Assembly (NCBI RefSeq): GCF_030316885.1
Contig: NZ_JASZYQ010000011.1
Location: forward strand, 1 to 64,000
Source of the DNA: Variovorax jilinensis
GTDB taxonomy: Bacteria > Pseudomonadota > Gammaproteobacteria > Burkholderiales > Burkholderiaceae_C
Direction: 5' to 3'
Length of the DNA: 64,000 nucleotides
Both the position numbers and the translations under genes were made by a program. This document shows positions 33,458 through 42,147 of the stretch, piece after piece. Numbering within the stretch: position 1 is the first letter of the stretch; every line of letters starts with the position of its first letter. The notes beneath the pieces were generated by a model that was given only the letters and a program-made list of their open reading frames with translations, did not search any database and was not told where the DNA came from.

Positions 33458-34698
33458 GCAGGGGCAGCCACGCTGCCGCGTCGCAGCGCGACGGGCAGCA
33501 GGTCGCGCCACGAATCGCCGGGCGCCTGCGCGAGCCGCAGGTAGACCATGGCCACCCATAGCAGGGCCAGGCCGATCTGGGCGTCGCGCAGCGCCGAGTT
33601 GACGCTGGTGGCGATGAACATGATCAGTGTCGCGACGAAGGCCAGGCGGCCGGCCTGGTCGTCGCGGCGCCAGGCCAGCCACAGCGCCATCAACATGATC
33701 ACGATCAGGGTCAGCGCGCCGGGCACGCCGGCCTGCGAGCCCATCCACAGGAAGTCGTTGTGCGGCATGTTCTTGTAGTCGAGCAGCTTGGGCCCGCGCA
33801 GGTGCCACTGCTCGGTCCAGGCGCCGATGCCCCAGCCGGTCAACGGCCGGTCGATGATCATGCGGGCGGTGTCGCGGTACATGTAGTAGCGCACGACCCA
33901 GCTGGCCTCGGAGATCTCGCCGGCCTTGGCAGCCTCGATCTCCTGGATGCCGACCGCGAACTTCTGCTGCACGATGGGTGTGTTCCAGAGTGCCGCGGCG
34001 GCCACCGCGCCGCCGATCACGAGCACGACGGCCAGCACCTTGAGTTGACGGCGCCACTGGTGCACGCAGGCCGCGGGAATCGCCAGCAGCAGCGCCAGCA
34101 GCGAGGTGCGCGAGGGCAGATTGAGCGAGATGATCGCGATCACGGCCGGCACCAGTGCGAAGGCCGCGAGCGCCTGCCAGCGCCGGTGCTCTACCAGCGC
34201 CTGCAGCCCGTAGACCACCGCCGACGCCGCCATGATCGTGAACAGCAGGGCGTTGCTGATGGACTTGTTGCCGATCAGGATGATGACGCCGCGCCAGGGC
34301 TCCCACAGCGGGAAGCCCACGCTGTAGAACAGCCCGATCATCACGATGTTGACGAGGCCCATGAGCCAGAAGCCGCGCACGGCCCAGATCGCTTCCTCGC
34401 GCGTGAGCGCCAGCGCCATCAGGATGGTCAGCGCGATGCGCAGACCGTGGAACAGGTTGGAGCCGGTCTCGGCGTAGTGCGGACCGAACGCGAGGATCAC
34501 CAGGGTCCACGCCACGTAGGCCATGACGGGCCACCACATCGGGTTGCTGCGCAGCCGCTGGGCGCGTTCGCGCAGGCCGCCGGCGCAGAGCAGCGTGGCC
34601 AGCAGCAGCACTGCCGCGACATAGGTGATACCGACCGGCATGAACACCGTCAGCCCCCAGAACATGGCCGCGGGCCGAACGATGAGCGATCTCTGCAT
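33451..34698 (-). CDS. O-antigen ligase-like membrane protein (Wzy_C family)
   Basis: 415 residues with about ten to twelve hydrophobic segments. The long periplasmic loop carries RPLTGWGIGAWTEQW and MPHNDFLWMGSQAGVPG, the Wzy_C signature with the conserved His. Members polymerise O-antigen or ligate glycans to lipid A core or proteins. No glycosyltransferase genes are adjacent, so it could instead be a protein O-oligosaccharyltransferase or a solitary ligase. Confidence 0.85.
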   Translation of the reverse strand: MQRSLIVRPAAMFWGLTVFMPVGITYVAAVLLLATLLCAGGLRERAQRLRSNPMWWPVMAYVAWTLVILAFGPHYAETGSNLFHGLRIALTILMALALTREEAIWAVRGFWLMGLVNIVMIGLFYSVGFPLWEPWRGVIILIGNKSISNALLFTIMAASAVVYGLQALVEHRRWQALAAFALVPAVIAIISLNLPSRTSLLALLLAIPAACVHQWRRQLKVLAVVLVIGGAVAAAALWNTPIVQQKFAVGIQEIEAAKAGEISEASWVVRYYMYRDTARMIIDRPLTGWGIGAWTEQWHLRGPKLLDYKNMPHNDFLWMGSQAGVPGALTLIVIMLMALWLAWRRDDQAGRLAFVATLIMFIATSVNSALRDAQIGLALLWVAMVYLRLAQAPGDSWRDLLPVALRRGSVAAPAQ

Positions 34699-34785
34699 AG
34701 GGGCAGGATTCTAGAAGGCTCGCCCGGCAAGCCCGGCCGGCGAAGCGAGGCGGGGTGGCGATCGCGGAAGCAGCGTCGACAGGCC

Positions 34786-35979
34786 CTAGTGGGGAAGCGT
34801 GATCACGAAGCTGGCACCGCCGCCGCCGCCCGGGCGGTCCTCGCAGCGCACGCTGCCGCCGTGGCGCTCGACGATCGACTTCACGAGCGCCAGGCCCAGG
34901 CCGACGCCGCCATTGCGTTCGCTGGCGCCCGGCAGGCGGTAGAAGGGCTCGAAGATGCGTTCGCGCAGGGCCGGCGGCACGCCGGGGCCGTGGTCGTTGA
35001 CGCGGATCTCGGCAGCGCCGCCGCGGCTGCCGATCTCGACCGTGGTCTGGCCCGCGCCGTAGCGGCGCGCATTCTCGAGCAGGTTGCGGATCGCGCGCCG
35101 CAGCAGCCGCGACACGCCGCGTACCGCGAGCGCATCGCTGTCGGTGCCCGCACGCACCTCGAGGTCGGCATCGGCGCGGGCGCATTCCTCGGCCGCCAGG
35201 CCCGTCAGGTCGACCGTCTCGATGGTGCCCATGTCGGCTTCCCTGGCGTCGAGCCGGCTGGCCAGCAGGATCTCGTCGATCAGCTGGTCGAGCTCGGCGA
35301 CGTTGCGCGAGATCTCGTCCCGGGCGGCCGGGCTGGGCCGGTCGCCCATCAGCTCGAGGCTCATGCGGATGCGCGTGAGCGGCGAGCGCAGCTCGTGCGA
35401 GGCGTTGGCGAGCAGCGACTTGTGCGAGCGCACCAGTTCCTCGATGCGCGCGGCCGCGGCATTGAAGCCGTTGGCCAAATCGGCGACCTCGTCCTGCCCC
35501 TGCTCGGGCACGCGCACCGACAGGTCGCCCTCGCCCCAGCGCTGCACCCCGCGCTGCAGCACCTCGAGCCGCTTGGTGAGGCGGCGCACGATCGGATAGA
35601 CCCCGAGCGCGACGATGAAGCCGACCACCGCCACCATCCAGCCGAGACCGAACGGCGTACGCCAGGCCAGGATGCCCGGCGGCGGGCCCGGCGGGCGCCC
35701 GCGCGCCGCCACCTGCATGGTCATGGTGCGGCCGTCCTCGAGCGTGACGTCGAAGGTGAGCCCGGCGCCCGGCACGCGCGTGGCCGTGCCGGAGCCGATC
35801 TGCTTGTCGTTCGAGTCGAGCACCGCGACCTCGCGCGGCAAGGGCGCCAGACGCTCGCGCTCGCTCTCGGCGGCTTCGCGCACGATCCAGTTGGCGGTCA
35901 GCGTGAGGATGAAGACGCCCGCCACCACCGCGAGCCAGATGCGCACGTAGAGATGGCGTCTGTACAGATTGAGAAGCAT
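34786..35979 (-). CDS. Sensor histidine kinase of an OmpR-type two-component system
   Basis: 397 residues from the ATG at 35979 (MLLNLYRRHLYVRIW). Two membrane spans (about 12-31 and 112-132) enclose a short periplasmic domain with a Gly/Pro-rich stretch; a HAMP region follows (VRRLTKRLEVLQRGV), then HisKA with the His of ANASHELRSPLTRIR near residue 195, and HATPase with NLLENARRYG, NDHGPGVP and GVGLGLALVKSIV. It pairs with the response regulator upstream. A dispersed repeat fills almost the whole 86-base gap between them. Signal unknown. Confidence 0.92.
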   Translation of the reverse strand: MLLNLYRRHLYVRIWLAVVAGVFILTLTANWIVREAAESERERLAPLPREVAVLDSNDKQIGSGTATRVPGAGLTFDVTLEDGRTMTMQVAARGRPPGPPPGILAWRTPFGLGWMVAVVGFIVALGVYPIVRRLTKRLEVLQRGVQRWGEGDLSVRVPEQGQDEVADLANGFNAAAARIEELVRSHKSLLANASHELRSPLTRIRMSLELMGDRPSPAARDEISRNVAELDQLIDEILLASRLDAREADMGTIETVDLTGLAAEECARADADLEVRAGTDSDALAVRGVSRLLRRAIRNLLENARRYGAGQTTVEIGSRGGAAEIRVNDHGPGVPPALRERIFEPFYRLPGASERNGGVGLGLALVKSIVERHGGSVRCEDRPGGGGGASFVITLPH

Positions 35980-35981
35980 GT

Positions 35982-36062
35982 CAGTCCGCCGCCGGGCCGC
36001 CCCAAGGCGGACGCGGCCCCCCCGGGGGGCAGCGACTACACGAAGTGAGGAGCGTGGGGGCC
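35982..36062 (-). repeat. Dispersed intergenic repeat, copy 2 (GGCCCCCACGCTC family)
   Basis: Read on the minus strand it begins GGCCCCCACGCTC, has the hairpin CCCCCCGGGGGG, then CTTGGGGCGGCCCGGCGG, the same ordered blocks as 6520-6600. It lies between the response regulator and its kinase, inside what would be one transcript, so a terminator-like hairpin would lower kinase expression relative to the regulator. Confidence 0.8.
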
Positions 36063-36065
36063 ATA

Positions 36066-36779
36066 TCAGTCCTGCTGCTTGGCGAACACGTAACCGACGC
36101 CGCGCACCGTGAGGATGCGCTTGGGGTTCTTGGCGTCGACCTCGATGGCGGCGCGGATGCGGCCCATGTGGACGTCGATCGAGCGGTCGAAGGCCTCGAG
36201 CTCGCGGCCGCGCACGGCTTCCATGATCTGGTCGCGCGTGAGCACGCGTCCGGCGCGTTCGGCCATCGCGACCAGCAGGTCGAACTGGTAGGAGGTGAGG
36301 TCGGCGAGCTGGCCGCCGACCGTCACGGTGCGTGCATTGCGGTCGATGTCGAGCGTGCCGAAGCGCATCACGGCCGGCGTGTCGGCCGCGGCCTGGCCTT
36401 CGCCACGGCGCCGCAGAACGGCACGGATGCGCGCCAGCAGCTCGCGCGGCTCGAAGGGCTTGGGCAGGTAGTCGTCGGCACCGATCTCGAGCCCGATGAT
36501 GCGGTCCATCGGGTCGCCCTTGGCGGTCAGCATCAGCACCGCGACCTTGGCCTGGCCGCCCGGCAGTGCGCGAATGCGGCGGCAGACCTCGAGGCCGTCG
36601 GTGTCGGGCAGCATCAGGTCGAGGATCACCAGGTCCGGCGACCGCTGCTGCAGCTGTTCGAGGCCGCTGGCGCCGTCGGCGGCGTGCGCGAAGCCGAAAC
36701 CCGACTGCGTCAGGTATTCGCCCACCATCTGCGCCAGGCGGGCATCGTCTTCGATCATCAGGAGTTGGGGTGTGCTCAT
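36066..36779 (-). CDS. OmpR-family response regulator
   Basis: 237 residues. The receiver domain has the acidic pair D11/D12, acceptor Asp54 (LVILDLMLPDTDG), LTAK and KPFEPREL. The C-terminal winged helix (about 135-232) ends IDVHMGRIRAAIE and RILTVRGVGYVF, the OmpR/PhoB form. It lies upstream of its cognate kinase gene. Its own upstream region (36780-36897) has no clear operator. Confidence 0.94.
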   Translation of the reverse strand: MSTPQLLMIEDDARLAQMVGEYLTQSGFGFAHAADGASGLEQLQQRSPDLVILDLMLPDTDGLEVCRRIRALPGGQAKVAVLMLTAKGDPMDRIIGLEIGADDYLPKPFEPRELLARIRAVLRRRGEGQAAADTPAVMRFGTLDIDRNARTVTVGGQLADLTSYQFDLLVAMAERAGRVLTRDQIMEAVRGRELEAFDRSIDVHMGRIRAAIEVDAKNPKRILTVRGVGYVFAKQQD

Positions 36780-36897
36780 TCGTGTGTCTCCGCGCCGTCT
36801 GCCACGGCCAGGGTGCGCGGCCTTCCAGCTTGAACCCGAAGGGTCGCGCCGGCTTGAAGGCCACGTAAAGTTGGGTAAACCTGCGGCACCGCCGGAT

Positions 36898-38520
36898 TCA
36901 TTCGACGGCGAACAGCAGGGCTTCGGCGCCGAGCGGCGCGCGTGGCGAGCGGGCCAGCAAGGCGCCCAGCGCGCCGCCGTCCAGGCCGGGGTGGTCGGCG
37001 CGCGCGCGGGTCAGGATCTCTTCGGCCAGTGTGGCGAGCTGCGCCACCGAGCGCCGCATGCGCGCCTTGAAGGCCTCGTCGTCGAGCCGGTCGAGCAGGC
37101 TGCGGTTGAGCTCCGCGAACCACGGCAGCGCCGCCTGGTCGAGCATCGCGGGCCGGTTGCGCCGGTGGCTGTGCGCCGACCAGTCGCGAAAGAAGGCCTG
37201 CACCGCGATGTTGAGCTGCTGCGCGTGCTGCAGTTCGTCCTTGAGGCTTCCGAGCACGGCGAGGTCGGTCAGGCGCTGCTGGAAGAAGATCTGCGACAGC
37301 ACGCCCCAGTAGTAGGTGTAGTCCCAGATCACCTTGACCGGGAGCACCTCGGGGTCGCCGAACAGCGGGTACTGGTCGGTGTAGAGCGCGAGCGTGCTTT
37401 CGTAGAAGGAATGGAAGATCTGGTCATAGAGCTGTGCGCGTGCCGTGAGCGCATGGCCGGCGCGGTCGTGCGCGATCAGGTCGCAGATGTAGGTGTTGGC
37501 GACCGCGATGAAGTCGCTGCCCGGCGAATAGAAGGGGTCGAGAAAGAGGCCGGCCTCGCCGGTCAGCGCCCAGCGCTGGCCCGAGAACACCTGCTTGCAG
37601 CCGTACGAGAAGTTGCGCAGGAAGGCGAAGTCCTGCTGCAGGTGGCGCTTGTCCTTCAGCGCGTCGTGCAGGCGCGGCTGCCAGGTCTGGAGCCAGTCCA
37701 TCGCCTTGTCGAAGCTGTCGAGCTTCTCGAGCGGATGCAGGCGCGGATCGGCCACGATGCCGACCGAGTGCGAGCCCGAGGCCAGCGGGATCAGCCAGAC
37801 CCAGTAGCCCGCGCCCACCAGGTGGTTGGTCGACAGCCAGCGCGCCTGCGGCTCGCAGCGCGCGCGCCACTGCGGGTCGTCGGACCAGTCGTCGATCGTG
37901 ATGCGTTCGCCGATGCGGAACCAGACGGCATTGCAGTCGTGGGCGTTGGCCTCGGCCAGGCCGAGCTTGCGCTTGAGCATGCCGGCGCGGCCGCAGGCAT
38001 CGACCAGCCAGCGTGCCTGCAGCGCGTGGCTCTCGCCGTCCCGGCTCCATTCGAGCCGGTGCGGACCGCGCCCGTCTTCGGCCAGCGAGATCTTGCGCAC
38101 GGTCGCGCCGTCGACGAAGCGCACGCCCTGGCGCGCGGCCTCTTCGGCCAGGAAGTTCTCGAAGATGCCGCGGTCGATCTGGTAGCTGGGCACCGACAGG
38201 AAACGGCTGGCGCCGATCTCGGTCACCTGGTCGATGTCGCGCCGGCCTTCGCTGAAGAAGAAGCGGAAGCCGAACTTGCGCAGCTGGGCGCCGTGCATGT
38301 GGGGCGCGAGACCCAGCACCGTGTCGAAGTAGTGGGCCCCGATCTCGACCGAGGATTCGCCGACCTTGTGCGTGGCGTGCGGCACCGGATGGCTGCGTCG
38401 TTCCAGCACCAGGATGTCGATGTCGGCAAAGCGGCGCCGCAGCTGCAGCGCGAGCGTGAGGCCCGCGAGCCCGCCGCCCATGATCACGACGTCGTGCGTG
38501 TGGGGCAGGCTCTCGGTCAT
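36898..38520 (-). CDS. FAD-dependent oxidoreductase, tryptophan-halogenase-like
   Basis: 540 residues from the ATG at 38520. An N-terminal Rossmann fold (VVIMGGGLAGLTLALQL) is followed by THKVGESSVEIG, holding the lysine equivalent to the catalytic one of flavin halogenases, and GYWVWLIPLASGSHSVGI, a form of the WxWxIP motif. Both key marks are present in altered form, so it may halogenate, hydroxylate or desaturate a carrier-bound chain. It is last in an operon with a chain-length-factor-like protein and a ketosynthase; such oxidoreductases are frequent in aryl polyene and flexirubin clusters. Confidence 0.78.
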   Translation of the reverse strand: MTESLPHTHDVVIMGGGLAGLTLALQLRRRFADIDILVLERRSHPVPHATHKVGESSVEIGAHYFDTVLGLAPHMHGAQLRKFGFRFFFSEGRRDIDQVTEIGASRFLSVPSYQIDRGIFENFLAEEAARQGVRFVDGATVRKISLAEDGRGPHRLEWSRDGESHALQARWLVDACGRAGMLKRKLGLAEANAHDCNAVWFRIGERITIDDWSDDPQWRARCEPQARWLSTNHLVGAGYWVWLIPLASGSHSVGIVADPRLHPLEKLDSFDKAMDWLQTWQPRLHDALKDKRHLQQDFAFLRNFSYGCKQVFSGQRWALTGEAGLFLDPFYSPGSDFIAVANTYICDLIAHDRAGHALTARAQLYDQIFHSFYESTLALYTDQYPLFGDPEVLPVKVIWDYTYYWGVLSQIFFQQRLTDLAVLGSLKDELQHAQQLNIAVQAFFRDWSAHSHRRNRPAMLDQAALPWFAELNRSLLDRLDDEAFKARMRRSVAQLATLAEEILTRARADHPGLDGGALGALLARSPRAPLGAEALLFAVE

Positions 38521-38525
38521 GGGTA

Positions 38526-39368
38526 TCAGCTCTCGGTTTCGAGCTGCAGGGCGGGCTGCAACTCGAGTTGCAGGGCGAGCGTCGGCGACAGGGCGAGTCG
38601 CAGCGTCCGGGTGGGCTCGCCAAGCGCCAGCGCCTCGAACAGCGGCAGCGCGTCGGCCATTGCGTTGACCTCCAGCGCACGCGCGGCGGCGCTGCGCGCG
38701 CGCGTGGGAGGCTCGTCGCCGGCTGCCAGCGACCATTCGAACGCGGCCAGGCTGCGCGCCGTGCGCACCGGCGACAGCACCAGCGCCACCGCCAGCATCT
38801 CGCGGCTGGCCGTGATCGAGGCCAGCGCGCCGACCGCCGGCATGTCGTAGCCCGCCAGCAGCACCGCGCGCTGGTCGGCCGCGCACTGGGCCGCGGCCTC
38901 GAGCAGTGCCGAGGCGAAGCTGCTCTCGAAGGCGGTCAGCGAATTGCTGGCCGCCATGCAGCCGGTGCCGATGGTCCAGTAGCCCACGGCGGCGTTGTGC
39001 ACCGAGTTGTGGAACTTGATCGGCGACAGGAGCAGCGGGTCGTTCGCCAGCGTGGCGCACATGTAGTCGTTGATGCCCAGGTCGCCGTGCGCCGAGGCGA
39101 ACACGCAGGGCAGGTCGGCCGCGTTGCGGCCCGAGGCCGCCACCGCGGCCGCGGCCACCTCGAGCGCGAGCGCCACGGTGTCCGGCGCGCGGCGGCGCTC
39201 GGCCGGCGCGAGCATCTGCGGCGAGGGGCGCCGGGCGGGCGTCTCGGCGGGAGCGGCTTCGCCGCGAAAGACCGCGCTTGCGATCTCCCAGCCCGGCAAC
39301 GCAGGCGACCAGAAGGCCGGGCCCTCGATGAAGAGCGATGGCGGCCGGGCGGGTGCGGCGGTCGTCAT
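38526..39368 (-). CDS. Beta-ketoacyl synthase chain-length-factor-like protein
   Basis: 280 residues, about the N-terminal two thirds of a ketosynthase fold. Recognisable parts are PCVFASAHGDLGINDYMCAT, KFHNSVHNAAVGYWTIGTG and AVLLAGYDMP. The C-terminal half with the catalytic histidines is absent, as in the ApeC-type chain-length factors of aryl polyene systems that pair with a full ketosynthase. Its start overlaps the stop of the ketosynthase gene by 4 bases, implying a complex. A Gln/Leu-rich repeat (LQLELQPALQLE) forms the C-terminus. Confidence 0.75.
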   Translation of the reverse strand: MTTAAPARPPSLFIEGPAFWSPALPGWEIASAVFRGEAAPAETPARRPSPQMLAPAERRRAPDTVALALEVAAAAVAASGRNAADLPCVFASAHGDLGINDYMCATLANDPLLLSPIKFHNSVHNAAVGYWTIGTGCMAASNSLTAFESSFASALLEAAAQCAADQRAVLLAGYDMPAVGALASITASREMLAVALVLSPVRTARSLAAFEWSLAAGDEPPTRARSAAARALEVNAMADALPLFEALALGEPTRTLRLALSPTLALQLELQPALQLETES

Positions 39369-40558
39369 GCGGCGGCTCCCTTGCCGAACACCAGCGCGCA
39401 GTTGTTGCCGCCGAAGCCGAAGGAATTGCTGAGCGCGAGGCGCACCTCACCGTGCGCCGGCTGCAGCCTGATCTGCGGGCCGCAGTCGACGTCGAGCGTG
39501 GTGGTGTTGACGGTGCCGGGCTTGAGGCCGGTCTCGATCGCCAGCAGGCTGATCACGGCCTCGAGGATGCCGGCGGCGCCCAGCGTGTGGCCGGTGAAGC
39601 CCTTGGTCGAACTCGCGTGCGCAGTGGGCGGGAAGCGGCGCGCCAGCAGCGCGCCCTCGACCTCGTCGTTCTTGGCGCTCGCGGTTCCGTGCAGGTTGAC
39701 GTAGTCGATGGCGGCCGCTTCGATGCCGGCGCGTGCGAGGGCGTCGTCGAGCGCACGCTCGGCGCCCAGGCCTTCGGGGTGCGGCGTCGACATGTGGTGG
39801 GCGTCGCTGGCCTCGCCGTAGCCGCGCAGCTCGAGCGGGCCGCAGCCGCGCTCGAGCAGGGCGAAGCCCGCCGCCTCGCCGATGCTGATGCCGTCGCGCG
39901 TGGAATCGAAGGGACGGCAGGGTCCGCTCGACACCAGCTCCAGCGAGTTGAAGCCGTAGAGCACGCTGCCGCACAGCGTGTCGACGCCGCCGACCACGGC
40001 CGCGTCGACCAGGCCGAGCCGGATCAGCCGCTCGGCCGAGGCGAACACCTTGGCGCTCGACGAGCATGCCGTGGACAGCGTCTCGGCCGGGCCCTCGAGC
40101 CCGAGCGCCTGCTGCACGAACATCGTCAGCGAATGCGGCGTGTGGACCTTCGGGCGGCGCTGCGCGGGCGCGAAGGCGCCGTCGACCAGCGTCGTGTAGG
40201 CGGCTTCGGTCTCGCCGATGCTGGATGTCGAGGTGCCGAGGATCAGCGCGATGCGCGTTGGGCCGTGGCGTTCGCGCGCGGCCGCGACCGCCTCGAGGAA
40301 GCCGTCGGCCTGGAGGCCGAGCCAGGCCAGCCGGTTGTTGCGGCAGTCCCACCCGGCCAGTTCGGCGGGCAGCTGCATTTCCTCGAGGCCGTCGACGCGG
40401 CCGATCCACGTGGGCAAGGGCGCGGCACCGAAGTCGTTGGCGCGCAGGCCGCTGCGCGACTGCGCGAGCGCATCGGCGAGCGGCGCCTTGCCGACACCGA
40501 GGGCGCAGGTGGCGGTGTAGGCGCTGATCTGGAGCGGGGGAATGCGTGCAGGGGTCAC
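39365..40558 (-). CDS. Beta-ketoacyl-ACP synthase (KAS II/aryl-polyene type)
   Basis: 397 residues of thiolase fold. The active site is Cys165 (LSTACSSSAKV), with histidines in VNLHGTAS (about 298) and KGFTGHTLGAAG (about 333), so it should be catalytically competent. LALSNSFGFGGNN closes the fold. It probably forms a heterodimer with the overlapping chain-length-factor gene and extends an ACP-bound chain. No ACP, ketoreductase or dehydratase genes are next to it, unlike complete aryl polyene clusters. Confidence 0.85.
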   Translation of the reverse strand: MTPARIPPLQISAYTATCALGVGKAPLADALAQSRSGLRANDFGAAPLPTWIGRVDGLEEMQLPAELAGWDCRNNRLAWLGLQADGFLEAVAAARERHGPTRIALILGTSTSSIGETEAAYTTLVDGAFAPAQRRPKVHTPHSLTMFVQQALGLEGPAETLSTACSSSAKVFASAERLIRLGLVDAAVVGGVDTLCGSVLYGFNSLELVSSGPCRPFDSTRDGISIGEAAGFALLERGCGPLELRGYGEASDAHHMSTPHPEGLGAERALDDALARAGIEAAAIDYVNLHGTASAKNDEVEGALLARRFPPTAHASSTKGFTGHTLGAAGILEAVISLLAIETGLKPGTVNTTTLDVDCGPQIRLQPAHGEVRLALSNSFGFGGNNCALVFGKGAAA

Positions 40559-40688
40559 GGGTGGCGCAGGCAGGAAAGAAAATGGATGGGCTGACGCCGG
40601 CGGGGCTGGCGGCTTGCCGGGAGATACAGCCTACCAGCCCGGCGTCCGGGCGAAGTCGGCCAATGCCTCGACCTGGGGCGAAGTCGTT

Positions 40689-42038
40689 TCAGGACCTGGG
40701 GGGTGCCGCCCCGGCGCGAGCGGCACCGCGCGCCGCCAGGGCCACCAGCACCAGCACCGGCAGGCCGAGCACTGCGGTGCTGATGAAGAAGGCCGGGTAG
40801 CCGTAGGCGTCGACGAAGACGCCCGAATAGCCGGCAATGAACTTGGGCAGCAGCAGCATCAGCGAGCTGAAGAGGGCGTACTGGGTGGCCGAATAGCTGA
40901 TGTTCGTCAGGCTCGACAGGTAGGCGATGAAGGCGGCCGAGGCGATGCCGCCGGCCAGGTTGTCGGCCGACACCACCAGCACCAGCGCGGTGAGGTCGTG
41001 GCCGCGGGTGGCCAGGCCGGCGAACAGCAGGTTGCTGGCCGCGCTCAGCACGGCGCCGAGCATCAGCACCCGCATCACGCCCAGCCGCATCGACAGCACG
41101 CCGCCGACGAAGGCGCCGGCCAGCGTCATGATCACGCCGTAGATCTTGCTGACGGTCGCCACCTCGTCCTTGGTGAAGCCCATGTCGACGTAGAAGGGGT
41201 TGGCCATGATCCCCATCACCACGTCGCTGATGCGGTAGATCGCGATCAGCGAGAGGATCAGCGCGGCCTGCCAGCGGTAGCGGCGGATGAAGTCCGCGAA
41301 CGGCTCGATCAGCACGCTGTGCAGCCAGTCGCGCGCGTTGCGGGCCGGCGGCAGCGCCACCCGCGCCGGCTCGGGCGACAGCAGCACGGTGAGGACGCCG
41401 ATCGCCATCGAGGCCGCCATCACGAGGTAGGCGGTCTTCCAGGCGCCGTCCTGGTAGCCGGCCAGGCCCGGTGTCTCGGCCCAGGCCGCGACCCACAGCA
41501 CGCCGGCGCCGGCCCAGATCATCGCGAGCCGGTAGCCGGTCTGGTAGGAGGCCGCGAGCGCCGCCTGCTTGCGCGCGACGGCCGATTCGATCCGGAAGGC
41601 GTCGAGCGCGATGTCCTGCGTGGCCGAGCCGAAGGCGGTCAGCAGCGCGCACCAGACCAGTGGCGACAGGCCGTGGCGCGGGTCGTTGAAGGCCATGCCG
41701 ACGATGCCCGCGATCACCGCGAGCTGCGCCAGCAGCAGCCAGCCCCGACGGCGACCGAGCAGCGTGGTGAAGGGCGGCACCGGCAGGCGGTCGACCAGCG
41801 GCGCCCAGACCCACTTGAAGCCGTAGACCAGCCCGACCCAGCTCAGGAAGCCGATGGTGGAGCGGTCGACGCCGGACTCGCGCAGGCGAAAGCTCAGCGT
41901 GCCCAGCACCAGCACCAGCGGCAGGCCCGCCGAGAAGCCCAGCGCCAGCATGCGCAGCGAAGCCGGTTCGAAGTACACCTTGAGCGCGTCGCGCCAGGGC
42001 AGGGAGGGAGGGGCTTCGGCGGCCGGTTGAGAGGACAT
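40689..42038 (-). CDS. ampG: AmpG-like muropeptide MFS permease
   Basis: 449 residues with twelve or so membrane spans. AmpG features include LRMLALGFSAGLPLVLVLGTL at the first span, GFLSWVGLVYGFKWVWAPLVDR, SATQDIALDAFRIE and KDEVATVSKIYG. It imports anhydromuropeptides from wall turnover into the cytosol and feeds AmpC-type beta-lactamase induction where present. It is not overlapped with the ketosynthase operon downstream (130-base gap) and is divergent from the allophanate hydrolase gene. Confidence 0.9.
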   Translation of the reverse strand: MSSQPAAEAPPSLPWRDALKVYFEPASLRMLALGFSAGLPLVLVLGTLSFRLRESGVDRSTIGFLSWVGLVYGFKWVWAPLVDRLPVPPFTTLLGRRRGWLLLAQLAVIAGIVGMAFNDPRHGLSPLVWCALLTAFGSATQDIALDAFRIESAVARKQAALAASYQTGYRLAMIWAGAGVLWVAAWAETPGLAGYQDGAWKTAYLVMAASMAIGVLTVLLSPEPARVALPPARNARDWLHSVLIEPFADFIRRYRWQAALILSLIAIYRISDVVMGIMANPFYVDMGFTKDEVATVSKIYGVIMTLAGAFVGGVLSMRLGVMRVLMLGAVLSAASNLLFAGLATRGHDLTALVLVVSADNLAGGIASAAFIAYLSSLTNISYSATQYALFSSLMLLLPKFIAGYSGVFVDAYGYPAFFISTAVLGLPVLVLVALAARGAARAGAAPPRS

Positions 42039-42101
42039 TCGGTGCGGGTGTTGTGGCTCGCATTATTAGTGCTGCCGCGGCCGGCCAACGGCGAACCGGG
42101 C

Positions 42102-42117
42102 TGGCACACCCTTTGCA
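42102..42117 (+). promoter_or_regulatory. Sigma-54 (-24/-12) promoter of the allophanate hydrolase operon
   Basis: TGGCACACCCTTTGCA matches the consensus TGGCAC-N5-TTGCA, with the GG (42103-42104) and GC (42115-42116) exactly 10 bases apart. A start point about 12 bases beyond the GC falls near 42127. A second promoter of the same layout lies at 48663. An activator site could not be identified upstream. Confidence 0.85.
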
Positions 42118-42122
42118 TGACA

Positions 42123-42136
42123 TCTTGTACACAAGA
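42123..42136. promoter_or_regulatory. GntR-type operator over the predicted transcription start
   Basis: TCTTGTACACAAGA is an inverted repeat with arms TCTTGT/ACAAGA around AC. It begins 7 bases after the -12 element and covers the predicted start point. The same context, CATCTTGTA-N2-CAAG-N-CAGGA, recurs at 48682. The binding protein is inferred to be the GntR regulator at 54927. Confidence 0.75.
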
Positions 42137-42147
42137 CAGGATGCTTG

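Noticed and set aside
40631..40688. A short segment that could be the C-terminal end of another protein (EALADFARTPGW)
   Set aside because: It is in a different frame from the AmpG gene, has no start of its own and no recognisable domain.
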